From positions 1 to 36,170 of IMG/VR virus record IMGVR_UViG_3300017528_000084: a DNA stretch of 36,170 nucleotides. One strand, written 5' to 3'. The DNA comes from a virus. The position numbers were made by a program, and so were the translations under genes. Shown piece by piece: positions 29,530 to 36,144 of the stretch (position 1 is its first letter; every line of letters starts with the position of its first letter). The notes under the pieces were generated by a model, which saw only the letters and a list, made by a program, of their open reading frames with translations, had not been told where the DNA came from and did no database searches.

Positions 29530-31285
29530 TCATGCCGAGATTTCGGAAGTCGAACGGACTCTTCCGCACTGGACTTCTTGACTCCGCCTGCTTCGGTGGA
29601 GGATTCCTATTGAAGACTACCCGCATATAAGCTTCTTGCGCCGCTTGCTTTTCCGCTTCTTCCTGCTGCCTTCTCACCACTTCCGCGTCAACAGGGTTAG
29701 AAGGCTCTTTCGGCAAAAAGAACTGTAACATAGAAATGGCGTCGGGGATGTCGTCTTTCCTGCCTTTGTTTTTTCTTAGCCCGGTATAGCGGAGGAATTG
29801 CGCGAAGGTTTCATCAATCCAAGGACCCTGCACAAAGAATAGACGGCCTTCGGCGAGAAGCGTTTCAAGACCTTTAATGCGGTTGGTTTTGGCGTCGTAC
29901 TGATTATCAATAGGCAGCCACAGAATGGGCGTGGCAACTTGATGCCGCAAAGCCACTCTCACGATTTCCTGCTGTAAGAGTTCCGTGCCCATCGCTTTTT
30001 CAATCAGGATGCATTGTGGCTTGGTTCTGCGGGCAAGGTCCACGATATGAAAAGCCAGTTCGCTTGACCGCCAGCGGCCAAAGTCCACTTCTGGCACATA
30101 GATTTCAGCTTTAGGACGGTCCACTGCTCCGACAGCCCCTGCCGAATAATCCGCCCGTTCCGTCGCTGTCGGTGCCCAATCCCAAGCATTGTAGATCGTC
30201 AAATCCTTCGGCACTGCCGCCATCTGCACAAGATGCGCCCGCAAAACATCTTCCGAGAATTGCAAGGCGTCTATATCCGGCTGAGGCTCGTTAAGTTGCT
30301 GACACCTAAAATCTCTCTCATTGCTTGAGAGCTTCTTGCGCATCACTGCCCAAGAGAGCTTCTCGGGGAACAGCAAATCGACCATGTGCTTCTTGAGATC
30401 GCGCAAGGGAACAGTCTTGAATTCTTCCTTTACCGTCCATCCGGCGCGGCAGAAATACTTCAGTGGAGCATCTTCTTGCGGCACGGCGAGACGAGTGCCA
30501 TACCAGTCGTCAAGGGCATAGCGCGTTCCGATGTTTATTTTCCCGCCCCACTCATCGAGCAGATTCTCGGCATTGTCATACTTATTCTTGAGCTTGATGC
30601 GGGCTTCCGGTGTAGTGGAATTCCTATCCGAAACAACGTCGTCGCCAATCATCAAATCACAGTGCTGGCTGGCCAGAGTGGCAACGATGGCATTGGCCCA
30701 TAGGGAAGGCTCTTTTTGTTCGGTATGGATTCTCGCGGGGCATTCAAGAGGCAGCTCACTAGTTCCCTTTACTCCGGTCAGGATGTATTCGGGGAAGAGC
30801 TGCTGGAGCTTGGTGGCCGGAGCGCCTTCCGGCTGATAAAAATATCGTTTGATTTGCTGGAGAAACAGCACGGAATTGTCGTATTCGCCGGTGACGATGA
30901 ATATGCGGGCGTCGGGAGCATTCAGGAGAAACTGCGTAGAAAACCCTGAACTGATAGTCGATTTGAAGATGCCGCGCGGGTCGAGCAGCAGATATTCCGG
31001 CCATTCCTTGAACTGTTTAAGGATGGCGTCTTGCAACTCTTCAAGCGTGTAGCCTTCGTGATAGACGCCATCGAAATTAAGTTTGGGAAAGAAATCACAG
31101 ACTGGCCGGTGAACACGCTCGATAACGCGAGTCCAGCCGAGAATGGAAACGAGCAGAAAGAACAGGTCCTTGCGGCAACGATCCCGCAAGTTCAGCCATT
31201 GCTCAAAAGTGATGCCGCACGGAGAGTCTTTATAAATCCCTTGAAGATCTTCCGTCGAACGGCACTCCGATTTGTAAAACGCCAT
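29522..31285 (-). CDS. terminase large subunit
   Basis: A 587-residue packaging motor. The ATPase part has a Walker A-like loop DPRGIFKST (102-110), preceded by YLLL, and a Walker B DLMIGDD (210-216); the RNase H-like nuclease part has Asp369 (AWDWAPT), Glu429 (ILIEKAMG) and Asp511/512/515 (GRKDDIPDAISML). The Walker A lacks the usual Gly before Lys (Phe107 instead), a variant tolerated in some terminases. The C-terminus (530-587) is a Gln/Glu/Arg-rich tail. Upstream is a His-rich gene, downstream the portal gene. I do not see a classical small-terminase gene beside it; the two small genes at 35.0-35.5 kb are possible candidates. Confidence 0.88.
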   Translation of the reverse strand: MAFYKSECRSTEDLQGIYKDSPCGITFEQWLNLRDRCRKDLFFLLVSILGWTRVIERVHRPVCDFFPKLNFDGVYHEGYTLEELQDAILKQFKEWPEYLLLDPRGIFKSTISSGFSTQFLLNAPDARIFIVTGEYDNSVLFLQQIKRYFYQPEGAPATKLQQLFPEYILTGVKGTSELPLECPARIHTEQKEPSLWANAIVATLASQHCDLMIGDDVVSDRNSTTPEARIKLKNKYDNAENLLDEWGGKINIGTRYALDDWYGTRLAVPQEDAPLKYFCRAGWTVKEEFKTVPLRDLKKHMVDLLFPEKLSWAVMRKKLSSNERDFRCQQLNEPQPDIDALQFSEDVLRAHLVQMAAVPKDLTIYNAWDWAPTATERADYSAGAVGAVDRPKAEIYVPEVDFGRWRSSELAFHIVDLARRTKPQCILIEKAMGTELLQQEIVRVALRHQVATPILWLPIDNQYDAKTNRIKGLETLLAEGRLFFVQGPWIDETFAQFLRYTGLRKNKGRKDDIPDAISMLQFFLPKEPSNPVDAEVVRRQQEEAEKQAAQEAYMRVVFNRNPPPKQAESRSPVRKSPFDFRNLGMNA

Positions 31286-31287
31286 CC

Positions 31288-31614
31288 CTATTGAGCGGCC
31301 ATCGGCGATGGTGCAGGCGCGGCGGCAGGAGCCGCACTGTCTAGCTGGCCTTGCATATGCTCCATCATGTCCGCGTCGTTGGCGTGCGCGGCGCTGTGCT
31401 CCGTGCCGTCATGCATGGTGTGGCGCGTGGTGTGGCTGCCATCGCCGTGATGCTCAATATGCGTATGCTTTATGCCGTGTTTTGGACCTTTGGATTTTTT
31501 CTCTGGCAAGTGGTGTCCTTTCGTGGCTGCATCCCATTCGGCAAGCCCAGCTTTGCCGAGAATTTCGGGATGCGCGTGCATGTAGCCCTGCTGGGCCTTG
31601 CTCTTGAACGACAA
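31288..31614 (-). CDS. histidine-rich small phage protein
   Basis: A 108-residue protein that starts at TTG 31614 with GGAG 7 bases upstream. The N-terminus MSFKSKAQQGYMHAHPEILG matches a short conserved 'KSKAQQ' phage motif often found near head genes. Residues about 45-90 are extremely His-rich (THIEHHGDGSHTTRHTMHDG), and the tail is Ala/Pro-rich. The His cluster could bind divalent metals; no activity is established. It precedes the terminase gene by 2 bases. Confidence 0.68.
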   Translation of the reverse strand: MSFKSKAQQGYMHAHPEILGKAGLAEWDAATKGHHLPEKKSKGPKHGIKHTHIEHHGDGSHTTRHTMHDGTEHSAAHANDADMMEHMQGQLDSAAPAAAPAPSPMAAQ

Positions 31615-31615
31615 A

Positions 31616-32182
31616 CTAGAACTCCAGATTCCATTCGTACATCGCGGCGGTGTTCAGGGCATCCGACACACCGAAGTTCAGGCCAAAGACAAATTGCGGC
31701 AGAACGGGCGGGAAGTTGTTGCCATCGGAAAACACGCCGAGCCAGTTGATGCCGGTGATGCTGGTATTGGTGAAGGACGTGCTGGACACTCCATTCGCTA
31801 CCCAGGTCGTTGAGACCACCTGAACGATGCCGGAGCCGTTGTCGCCTTGCAGGTCAAATTTCACCATCCAGGGATAATTAGCTGCGGTCGAGCTGAAAAG
31901 TTGCGCCGAAGTCAATGCGCTGACCGTGGTGTTGCTGCCGGAAGTGAGAGAATTTCCGAATTGCAGAGTCGGAATGATGGTGGGGGAAGTGCCGTGCAGG
32001 AACATGGTTCCAGCAGCTTTGATGGTCATGATTTGCCCTTGCGCGGTCGAGGGAACCTGCAATCCTGCCGGGAGAGTTGCGGTCAGTAGCGAAGGGAAAA
32101 TCTTGACGCCGGAGCCGGTGCCGCCGACTTTCGATGGGAAAGCATAATTGATTCCACCAGATGTTACAGAAATATCAGCCAT
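31616..32182 (-). CDS. putative beta-rich structural (decoration or fibre) protein
   Basis: A 188-residue Ser/Thr/Gly/Asn-rich protein without Cys, with regular beta strands (MVKFDLQGDNGSGIVQVVS, VFSDGNNFPPVLPQFVFGL). An AGGAAA SD precedes ATG 32182. The composition matches phage surface or decoration proteins. It lies between the glycosyltransferase cassette and the terminase gene; an attractive but unproven idea is that it is a substrate of those enzymes. Not recognised as a named family. Confidence 0.6.
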   Translation of the reverse strand: MADISVTSGGINYAFPSKVGGTGSGVKIFPSLLTATLPAGLQVPSTAQGQIMTIKAAGTMFLHGTSPTIIPTLQFGNSLTSGSNTTVSALTSAQLFSSTAANYPWMVKFDLQGDNGSGIVQVVSTTWVANGVSSTSFTNTSITGINWLGVFSDGNNFPPVLPQFVFGLNFGVSDALNTAAMYEWNLEF

Positions 32183-32194
32183 GTGTTTTCCTTA

Positions 32195-32230
32195 CGAGGG
32201 TTCACCTCGCACGCGAAGGGTCTCCTCGCG
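32195..32230 (-). promoter_or_regulatory. two tandem hairpins between glycosyltransferase and structural genes
   Basis: CGAGG (32195-32199) pairs with CCTCG (32205-32209) around a 5-base loop, and CGCGA (32212-32216) pairs with TCGCG (32226-32230); the second can be lengthened by two G-C pairs across a bulge. They fill part of the 71-base gap between 32182 and 32254, one of the few real gaps in the late operon. Probably an attenuator or RNA-processing site; no T-run follows. Confidence 0.45.
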
Positions 32231-32253
32231 CTGAATCGTGCTGAGTCTACTCC

Positions 32254-32940
32254 CTACTTTCCGTATTTGGCAAGGAACTTCTCGCGCCAGTGAGCTTCCT
32301 CGACGTGCCACATGGAGTAGTTGCCGGGCTGACTGAGGCAGGTTTTGCATAGGCAAGTCATCAGTTCCAGAGATTCCGTGAGCGGGATTCCGGCCAGCGA
32401 AAGCACATAACCCGTTGCACGATCTTCGTAAGGCGTATCTGGCTGAGGGGAATTGAGGATGGCTTCCATTGCGTGGTGGGAGAGCCAATACGCTGGGCCG
32501 CAAGCATATCGGACGGTTAGTTCAGGCTCCTGGCCGAAGCGTTTGACCTGCCCTTCACGCATGTTGCCGCGATAATCCACTGGTAGGAAATTGGCGAGGG
32601 CCTTATCCACATCCACGTACACGTCGTCATCTATTTTGCAGAGGTAGTCGTATCCGGCGTCTCTGGCCCAGCGGATGACGGCGCGGACTTTGGGGACGAG
32701 GCTGTAGTAGTCGTCTCCGCAATCAGGAAGGAAGATTTCATCGGCCAGCGGTTCGCGGCCACCAGTTCCGCCGTAAAAGAATCGTACATTCCCTTTGGCA
32801 GCAGATACCCAGGTTTTTCGCATCCATTTGACATTGTGGTTTTCTCCTGATTGGTGCGTGTTGTGAGTGGCTTCGCTTGCATACGTGCGATGGTGACAGG
32901 TGACGATGGCAAAGAGGATTTTAGGGATGTTCTCGGGCAT
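32254..32940 (-). CDS. GT31-like glycosyltransferase (galactosyltransferase type)
   Basis: A 228-residue protein starting MPENIPKILFAIVTCHHRTY. It has the GT31 pattern: KWMRKTWVSAAKGNVRFFYG (donor-binding strand), the metal-binding DDD at residues 104-106 in CKIDDDVYVD, CGPAYWLSHHAMEAI and a final acidic EDR in TPYEDRATGY. GT31 enzymes transfer Gal, GlcNAc or similar sugars from UDP-sugars. ATG 32940 has GAAGG upstream; it overlaps the previous gene by 20 bases. The Cys cluster MTCLCKTC (about 195-202) is an unusual C-terminal addition. Sister of the next upstream gene; the pair is likely a duplication. Donor and acceptor are unknown. Confidence 0.8.
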   Translation of the reverse strand: MPENIPKILFAIVTCHHRTYASEATHNTHQSGENHNVKWMRKTWVSAAKGNVRFFYGGTGGREPLADEIFLPDCGDDYYSLVPKVRAVIRWARDAGYDYLCKIDDDVYVDVDKALANFLPVDYRGNMREGQVKRFGQEPELTVRYACGPAYWLSHHAMEAILNSPQPDTPYEDRATGYVLSLAGIPLTESLELMTCLCKTCLSQPGNYSMWHVEEAHWREKFLAKYGK

Positions 32941-33628
32941 AGAGCCTTCGCATGTCCTCGATCTTGACGGCATGGGCGGTTACGGCAGAGTCGTTCACTC
33001 GGGAAATATCTATCCAGTGGTTTTCGAAGCCGCACCAATGGCCAGTTAGATAGGCTCCTTGAATGTGATGCTGCTTCATGGCTTCGCCGACGATAACATC
33101 CTCGGCCCAAGTGTGGGGAATGAGTTCAGAAACAATCTGCATGGCGCGTTTTGAAAGCCAGTAGCCGGGACCTCCCGAAGCATACGTTTTCGCTCCGCCC
33201 ATGTAGCCGCCATAATCGAATTTCTGGGATTCCAGCTCGGCAAGCAGTCTTTTCGGCCAGATATAAGTATCATCGTCTGCTTTCAGCATCCAGTCATAGC
33301 CCTGCCAGAGCGCCCATTTGGTAATGGCTATGACTTTGTGGGGCAGGTGAGCATAATCATCCTCGCAGTCGAGCCAGACTTCATCCCATCGCGGAATTTC
33401 GCCCGGAGTCCCGCCATAGAAGAAACGCAAATCCAGCAAGGGGAGAACATCTTTCGCCCAGGTCTCGCGGATAGCTTCGATGCGCTCATTCGGCCCGCTG
33501 ATATGAATGTTTGTGCCGTAGCCTTGATTCAGATAGGCGTGTTTGGGGTCGAAATGCGGGGATTCCGTGGACTCCCACAAACCGTAAGAAAGTTGGCGGC
33601 AAGCTGGGATGGCGATAAGTATTTTCAT
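32921..33628 (-). CDS. GT31-like glycosyltransferase (second paralogue)
   Basis: A 235-residue protein paralogous to the gene at 32254-32940: AIRETWAKDVLPLLDLRFFY (52-71), then GGTPG, metal-binding DDD 118-120 in LKADDDTYIW, GGPGYWLSKRAMQIV (152-166) and a catalytic-type EDV at 176-178 (TWAEDVIVGEAM). The motifs are cleaner than in the sister gene. No membrane segment, so it is probably cytoplasmic. ATG 33628 overlaps the methyltransferase stop (ATGA). Could glycosylate a phage virion protein, host glycan or DNA base; sequence alone cannot tell. Confidence 0.82.
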   Translation of the reverse strand: MKILIAIPACRQLSYGLWESTESPHFDPKHAYLNQGYGTNIHISGPNERIEAIRETWAKDVLPLLDLRFFYGGTPGEIPRWDEVWLDCEDDYAHLPHKVIAITKWALWQGYDWMLKADDDTYIWPKRLLAELESQKFDYGGYMGGAKTYASGGPGYWLSKRAMQIVSELIPHTWAEDVIVGEAMKQHHIQGAYLTGHWCGFENHWIDISRVNDSAVTAHAVKIEDMRRLYAREHP

Positions 33629-34119
33629 AGCAGGATAAGAGCGTCCTCGCGCTGGAAACGGAAGCTGATAAAAACATGCGGGCCGAGAGCCGAATAATCC
33701 CCTACAGGAGAAGCATCTTCGATGATATAGACGCCACCGGGCGAGAGCAGCGAGTGGAACTCCTTGTAGGTGCGAATCTGTTCTAACGGGTCGTGGTTGG
33801 CGTCGTCTAGAATCACATCGTAGGGACCTAACGGGAAGTCGCGCGAGCGCAGATAAGACTGGATGCGCGAGCCTTCGACCAGCACGGAAGCGTCTATATC
33901 GAGGCCGACGATCATGGCGTTAGGAAAGTAATCCTGCCACATCCTGAGACTTGCGCCGGGTTGGTAATCGGGGACATGGGCCATTGCTTCAGGCGAGCCT
34001 ATGCCGATTTCGAGGACTGATTTAATTGTTTCGCGCTGGCCGGAAAACAGCCGCTCGTAGAACTCCGTATAGGGACCAGCCTTATCAGTACCATACTTTC
34101 TGGCCAGGTCCGTGAGCAT
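33625..34119 (-). CDS. SAM-dependent methyltransferase (sugar O-methyltransferase-like)
   Basis: A 164-residue class I methyltransferase: LARKYGTDKAGPYTEFYERL N-terminus, motif I VLEIGIG (35-41), the SLRMWQDYFPNAMIVGLDID stretch (57-76) with acidic GLDID, DVILDDANHD (101-110) and GGVYIIED (128-135). This N-terminal 'KYGTDK...Y..' and 'SL.MW..YFP.A' wording is that of the macrocin/TylF-like O-methyltransferase group, which methylates sugars. It is shorter than typical members (about 220-250), so the C-terminal cap is reduced. ATG 34119 overlaps the upstream stop (TAATG). Lying between glycosyltransferases, it most likely methylates the sugar they add. Confidence 0.8.
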   Translation of the reverse strand: MLTDLARKYGTDKAGPYTEFYERLFSGQRETIKSVLEIGIGSPEAMAHVPDYQPGASLRMWQDYFPNAMIVGLDIDASVLVEGSRIQSYLRSRDFPLGPYDVILDDANHDPLEQIRTYKEFHSLLSPGGVYIIEDASPVGDYSALGPHVFISFRFQREDALILL

Positions 34120-34760
34120 TAGAATTCTTCTTTCGTCTTGCTGCGTCCATGGCCCAGATGCTCGATGATGGGGCGGCCAAGATCGGCGATGCGGTAACCC
34201 GCCTTCAAGTAAAGCCTGGAGAGAGCAAGCTCCGACTGGCAAGCCCACATATTGAGACCGCCTTGGGCATAAGGCCCCATTTTGAGATAGTCCGATTTTC
34301 GCCGGAGGCCCGGGTTAAAGCTCATACCACCCCAACCATCCTGCCAGTTAGGTTCCGCTATAAGAAAGGGATAGCTGCTTTCCTGCAGGGGATGATTCCA
34401 GGCCCGGCCCCGCAAGCTCACGCTGAAAATCTCAGGATACTGACACAAAATGTCATAGCTTGGCTGGATGAAGTCGCCCTCTTTGAATTGCCAATCGTCC
34501 TCGCACCAAAACACAAGCTCTGTGTCAATCATGCCCATCAGCCGGTCGCAGGAGCGAATCTGCCCGAGGCGAGGGTCGTTCCAGTACCACTTCCAAGCTT
34601 CTCCGCTGCCTCGTTTCAGCATATCGGGAAGCGGCCCATCTTCCAGAATCAGAACCTCCCGCGGAGCCACATCCACATGCTGAAAGAAGCTATCCAGGGT
34701 CTGCTTCAGCAGGTCGTGCCGGTCGCAGCTCGTCACCGCCAAGGTATATTCTAGGCTCAC
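34119..34760 (-). CDS. GT-A fold glycosyltransferase (GT2-like)
   Basis: A 213-residue protein with N-terminal EYTLAVTSCDRHDLLKQTLD (nucleotide-sugar binding), VLILEDG (36-42) and the metal-binding-type CEDDW (86-90) followed by QFKEGDFIQPS, the layout of GT2-type inverting transferases. A C-terminal part (GWGGMSFNPGLRRKSDYLKM) is acceptor-side. The start is GTG 34760 in a GTGA overlap. First enzyme of the cassette in transcription order. Soluble by inspection. Confidence 0.78.
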   Translation of the reverse strand: MSLEYTLAVTSCDRHDLLKQTLDSFFQHVDVAPREVLILEDGPLPDMLKRGSGEAWKWYWNDPRLGQIRSCDRLMGMIDTELVFWCEDDWQFKEGDFIQPSYDILCQYPEIFSVSLRGRAWNHPLQESSYPFLIAEPNWQDGWGGMSFNPGLRRKSDYLKMGPYAQGGLNMWACQSELALSRLYLKAGYRIADLGRPIIEHLGHGRSKTKEEF

Positions 34761-35011
34761 GATGGCGCTTTCTGGCAGAGCACAATGCTGCTCTCCTCAA
34801 CCACAATCATCTTGAACAGCGCATGCGGATAAACGATGGTCGTCCCGTCTGGATTATCCTTGACCATTCCTCCTAAATGCGTCCATGACTGGAGAATGCT
34901 CGCCTTGGCCTGCCCCTTGGCTTGTTGATTCTGCACCTCCACGCCTATCTCAATCACAAGGTCTTCCGAGCCATCTTTGCGTATCCCGCGAAACTTCAGC
35001 ATGATCTGCAT
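34757..35011 (-). CDS. small unknown beta-rich protein
   Basis: An 84-residue protein starting MQIMLKFRGIRKDGSEDLVI, with beta-strand patterns (DLVIEIGVEVQNQ, GTTIVYPHALFKMIVVEESS). ATG 35011 overlaps the stop of the first late gene (TAATG) and AAGG is 8 bases upstream. Function not recognised. It is cotranscribed with the glycosyltransferase cassette. Confidence 0.65.
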   Translation of the reverse strand: MQIMLKFRGIRKDGSEDLVIEIGVEVQNQQAKGQAKASILQSWTHLGGMVKDNPDGTTIVYPHALFKMIVVEESSIVLCQKAPS

Positions 35012-35472
35012 TATTTCAGCCTTGGCCCTCGTCCGTTAACGACTTCATAGAAATAGCATCCCCAGACCTTGCATCGGTTGTAGCTGGCTCCGTGAGAGCA
35101 AGTATCTTGAGAAGCCTCTCCCGCCCCACTTTCTCCACTCCCTCCGGCGCTATCACTACCGGGCATGGCGGCACTCCCTTTAGCCCCCTGCATCCCTCCA
35201 CCAGCCTTTGCGCTGTCTCTGGGTCCTTTACCACCACGATGTCGCCCACCTGAAGCCTCAGCAGCTTGATGTCCCGCCTCAGATCGCTCTTCCGCATCAG
35301 CGCCCCCTCCACCCACACGTATTCCGCTGCCCCGCAACAGCCCCGAATTCGTACCGTCTCCAAGAGCTATATTCCTAAACCATGTGCTCAGTGGTATAAG
35401 CCCCGCCCGACGCTTCGCTTCCGCATACTCTGCGGGCTTCAAAAGAAGCGTGAGACGGATGTGCTCACTCAT
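35011..35472 (-). CDS. first late gene: small possible DNA-binding protein with low-complexity centre
   Basis: A 153-residue protein. The N-terminus MSEHIRLTLLLKPAEYAEAK with RRAGLIPLSTWFRNIALG resembles a ribbon-helix-helix fold (beta strand followed by two helices). Residues about 45-115 are Gly/Ser/Ala/Arg low complexity, which is what the overlapping gene at 35016-35297 would impose. The C-terminus has a Cys/His set (DTCSHGASYNRCKVWGCYFY) that may bind zinc. No SD: the ATG 35472 lies at the expected transcription start of a strong promoter, so translation is probably leaderless. In-frame ATG 35478 lies inside the promoter downstream edge. It could be an early repressor or a terminase small subunit; neither is demonstrated. 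Confidence 0.6.
   Translation of the reverse strand: MSEHIRLTLLLKPAEYAEAKRRAGLIPLSTWFRNIALGDGTNSGLLRGSGIRVGGGGADAEERSEAGHQAAEASGGRHRGGKGPRDSAKAGGGMQGAKGSAAMPGSDSAGGSGESGAGEASQDTCSHGASYNRCKVWGCYFYEVVNGRGPRLK
35016..35297 (-). CDS. overlapping small gene inside the first late gene
   Basis: A 93-residue protein in another frame of the same strand, starting at ATG 35297 with an excellent SD (GGAGGGGG at 35303-35310). The sequence is very protein-like: MRKSDLRRDIKLLRLQVGDI, then VVVKDPETAQRLVEGCRGLK and VEKVGRERLLKILA, a mixed basic/hydrophobic small domain. It ends 5 bases before the end of the outer frame. I do not recognise it. Its strong SD makes this the more convincing of the two frames in the middle region, while the N- and C-terminal ends of the outer frame look real too, so I list both. 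Confidence 0.55.
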   Translation of the reverse strand: MRKSDLRRDIKLLRLQVGDIVVVKDPETAQRLVEGCRGLKGVPPCPVVIAPEGVEKVGRERLLKILALTEPATTDARSGDAISMKSLTDEGQG

Positions 35473-35478
35473 GCGCAT

Positions 35479-35507
35479 TGATTATCATTTGTGGGGATGT
35501 GTGTCAA
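35479..35507 (-). promoter_or_regulatory. sigma-70-type promoter of the late operon
   Basis: On the - strand, perfect -35 TTGACA (35507-35502), a 17-base spacer, and -10 TAATCA (35484-35479). Six bases then separate the -10 from the A of the ATG at 35472, so the predicted start point coincides with that start codon. Spacing and -35 are ideal; the -10 matches TATAAT at only some positions. The best promoter seen in the window and at the right place to drive the - strand operon. Confidence 0.72.
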
Positions 35508-35853
35508 GGGGAAAGTTTGCCTGGCACAGCCACGCTCGCTCTGACCCCCGCCTGGGGCGACCACACCCGTATGACCTGGCCAAAATTAGGGGTCCCATTA
35601 CCGGACATAGTACCACATAAAGACGAGCAAGTTACTCATTCCAAGGTACATCCTAAAGTTTTCGCCTTTTATTTGCGTCCGATAATATCCATTATGAAAA
35701 CAAGGTTTGCTTGCAACTGATTCATTGCACGAGGTTTGTAAAAGAGGCTTGAGGTGCTATAGTCGGTAGTACTCGATATGTGACAAATTTTGTCTGCAAA
35801 ATGACTATTTTTGTCGTAAAGCACTTTTTGTCCGGCGTTGAAAACAAAGAACT
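35508..35853. other. AT-richer non-coding stretch (regulatory region)
   Basis: About 345 bases without a convincing gene. The half nearest the promoter is GC-rich; from about 35600 to 35850 it is visibly more AT-rich than the flanks. It contains ATAATATCCATTAT (35682-35695, a 5-bp dyad), the TTTTGTC cluster (35782-35832) and a weak - strand promoter candidate, TTGTCA (35786-35781) / TATAGC (35761-35756) with 19-base spacing. A GTG-started 62-codon frame crosses it but is doubtful. Could hold operators or a replication origin; neither shown. Confidence 0.4.
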
Positions 35854-35857
35854 TCAC
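35669..35857 (-). CDS. doubtful 62-residue ORF
   Basis: A GTG at 35857 overlaps the stop of the upstream ORF (GTGA). The product starts MKFFVFNAGQKVLYDKNSHF and is Ser/Tyr/Phe-rich with no clear domain. It is listed only because of the stop-start overlap typical of this genome. The composition follows AT-rich DNA and the operator-like repeats lie inside the frame, so it may be non-coding. Confidence 0.25.
   Translation of the reverse strand: MKFFVFNAGQKVLYDKNSHFADKICHISSTTDYSTSSLFYKPRAMNQLQANLVFIMDIIGRK
35782..35832. promoter_or_regulatory. repeated TTTTGTC motif with palindrome, operator-like
   Basis: TTTTGTC occurs at 35788-35794, 35809-35815 and 35826-35832. The first copy is half of an exact inverted repeat GACAAA-T-TTTGTC (35782-35794). 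Spacings are 21 and 17 bases, roughly two helix turns for the first pair. This resembles a repressor or replication-initiator binding cluster upstream of the late promoter. No matching regulator is identified in the window. Confidence 0.4.
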
Positions 35858-36144
35858 TGCGAGGCCGACAACTTCTCAAGCTCAGTTATTTCTTGCCTTG
35901 CAATTTCGCGGTCAGAATAGTCTATTGAATCAGTGGTTTGCGCTTTAGCGAGATGATTTAGACTTTTTGTGAGTGCTTGGTCTTTATAAGCTGGGAGTTC
36001 TTGCTGCTTGAGCTTGCCTTCAAGGATTAGCAATAGTTCGCAGGCGCGAAGCTTGATTCTTTCGCTTTTGGAGTCTCTGCCGAGGTAGCGGAGGAGAGTT
36101 TCGGTCTTGATGTTGATGCCGCGCTGATTTGGCTTGGCATGCAC
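35854..36144 (-). CDS. small helical protein, GTG start
   Basis: A 96-residue product (MHAKPNQRGINIKTETLLRY...) that appears mostly helical with many Lys, Glu, Leu and Arg (ERIKLRACELLLILEGKLKQ, EIARQEITELEKLSASQ). The only start in reach is GTG 36144; no SD is evident and a stop lies just upstream in frame. DNA-binding is conceivable. No family recognised. Confidence 0.5.
   Translation of the reverse strand: MHAKPNQRGINIKTETLLRYLGRDSKSERIKLRACELLLILEGKLKQQELPAYKDQALTKSLNHLAKAQTTDSIDYSDREIARQEITELEKLSASQ

Noticed and set aside
30321-30836. + strand frames opposite the terminase gene
   Set aside because: TerL motifs (Walker A/B, nuclease acids) prove the - strand frame; these are shadows.
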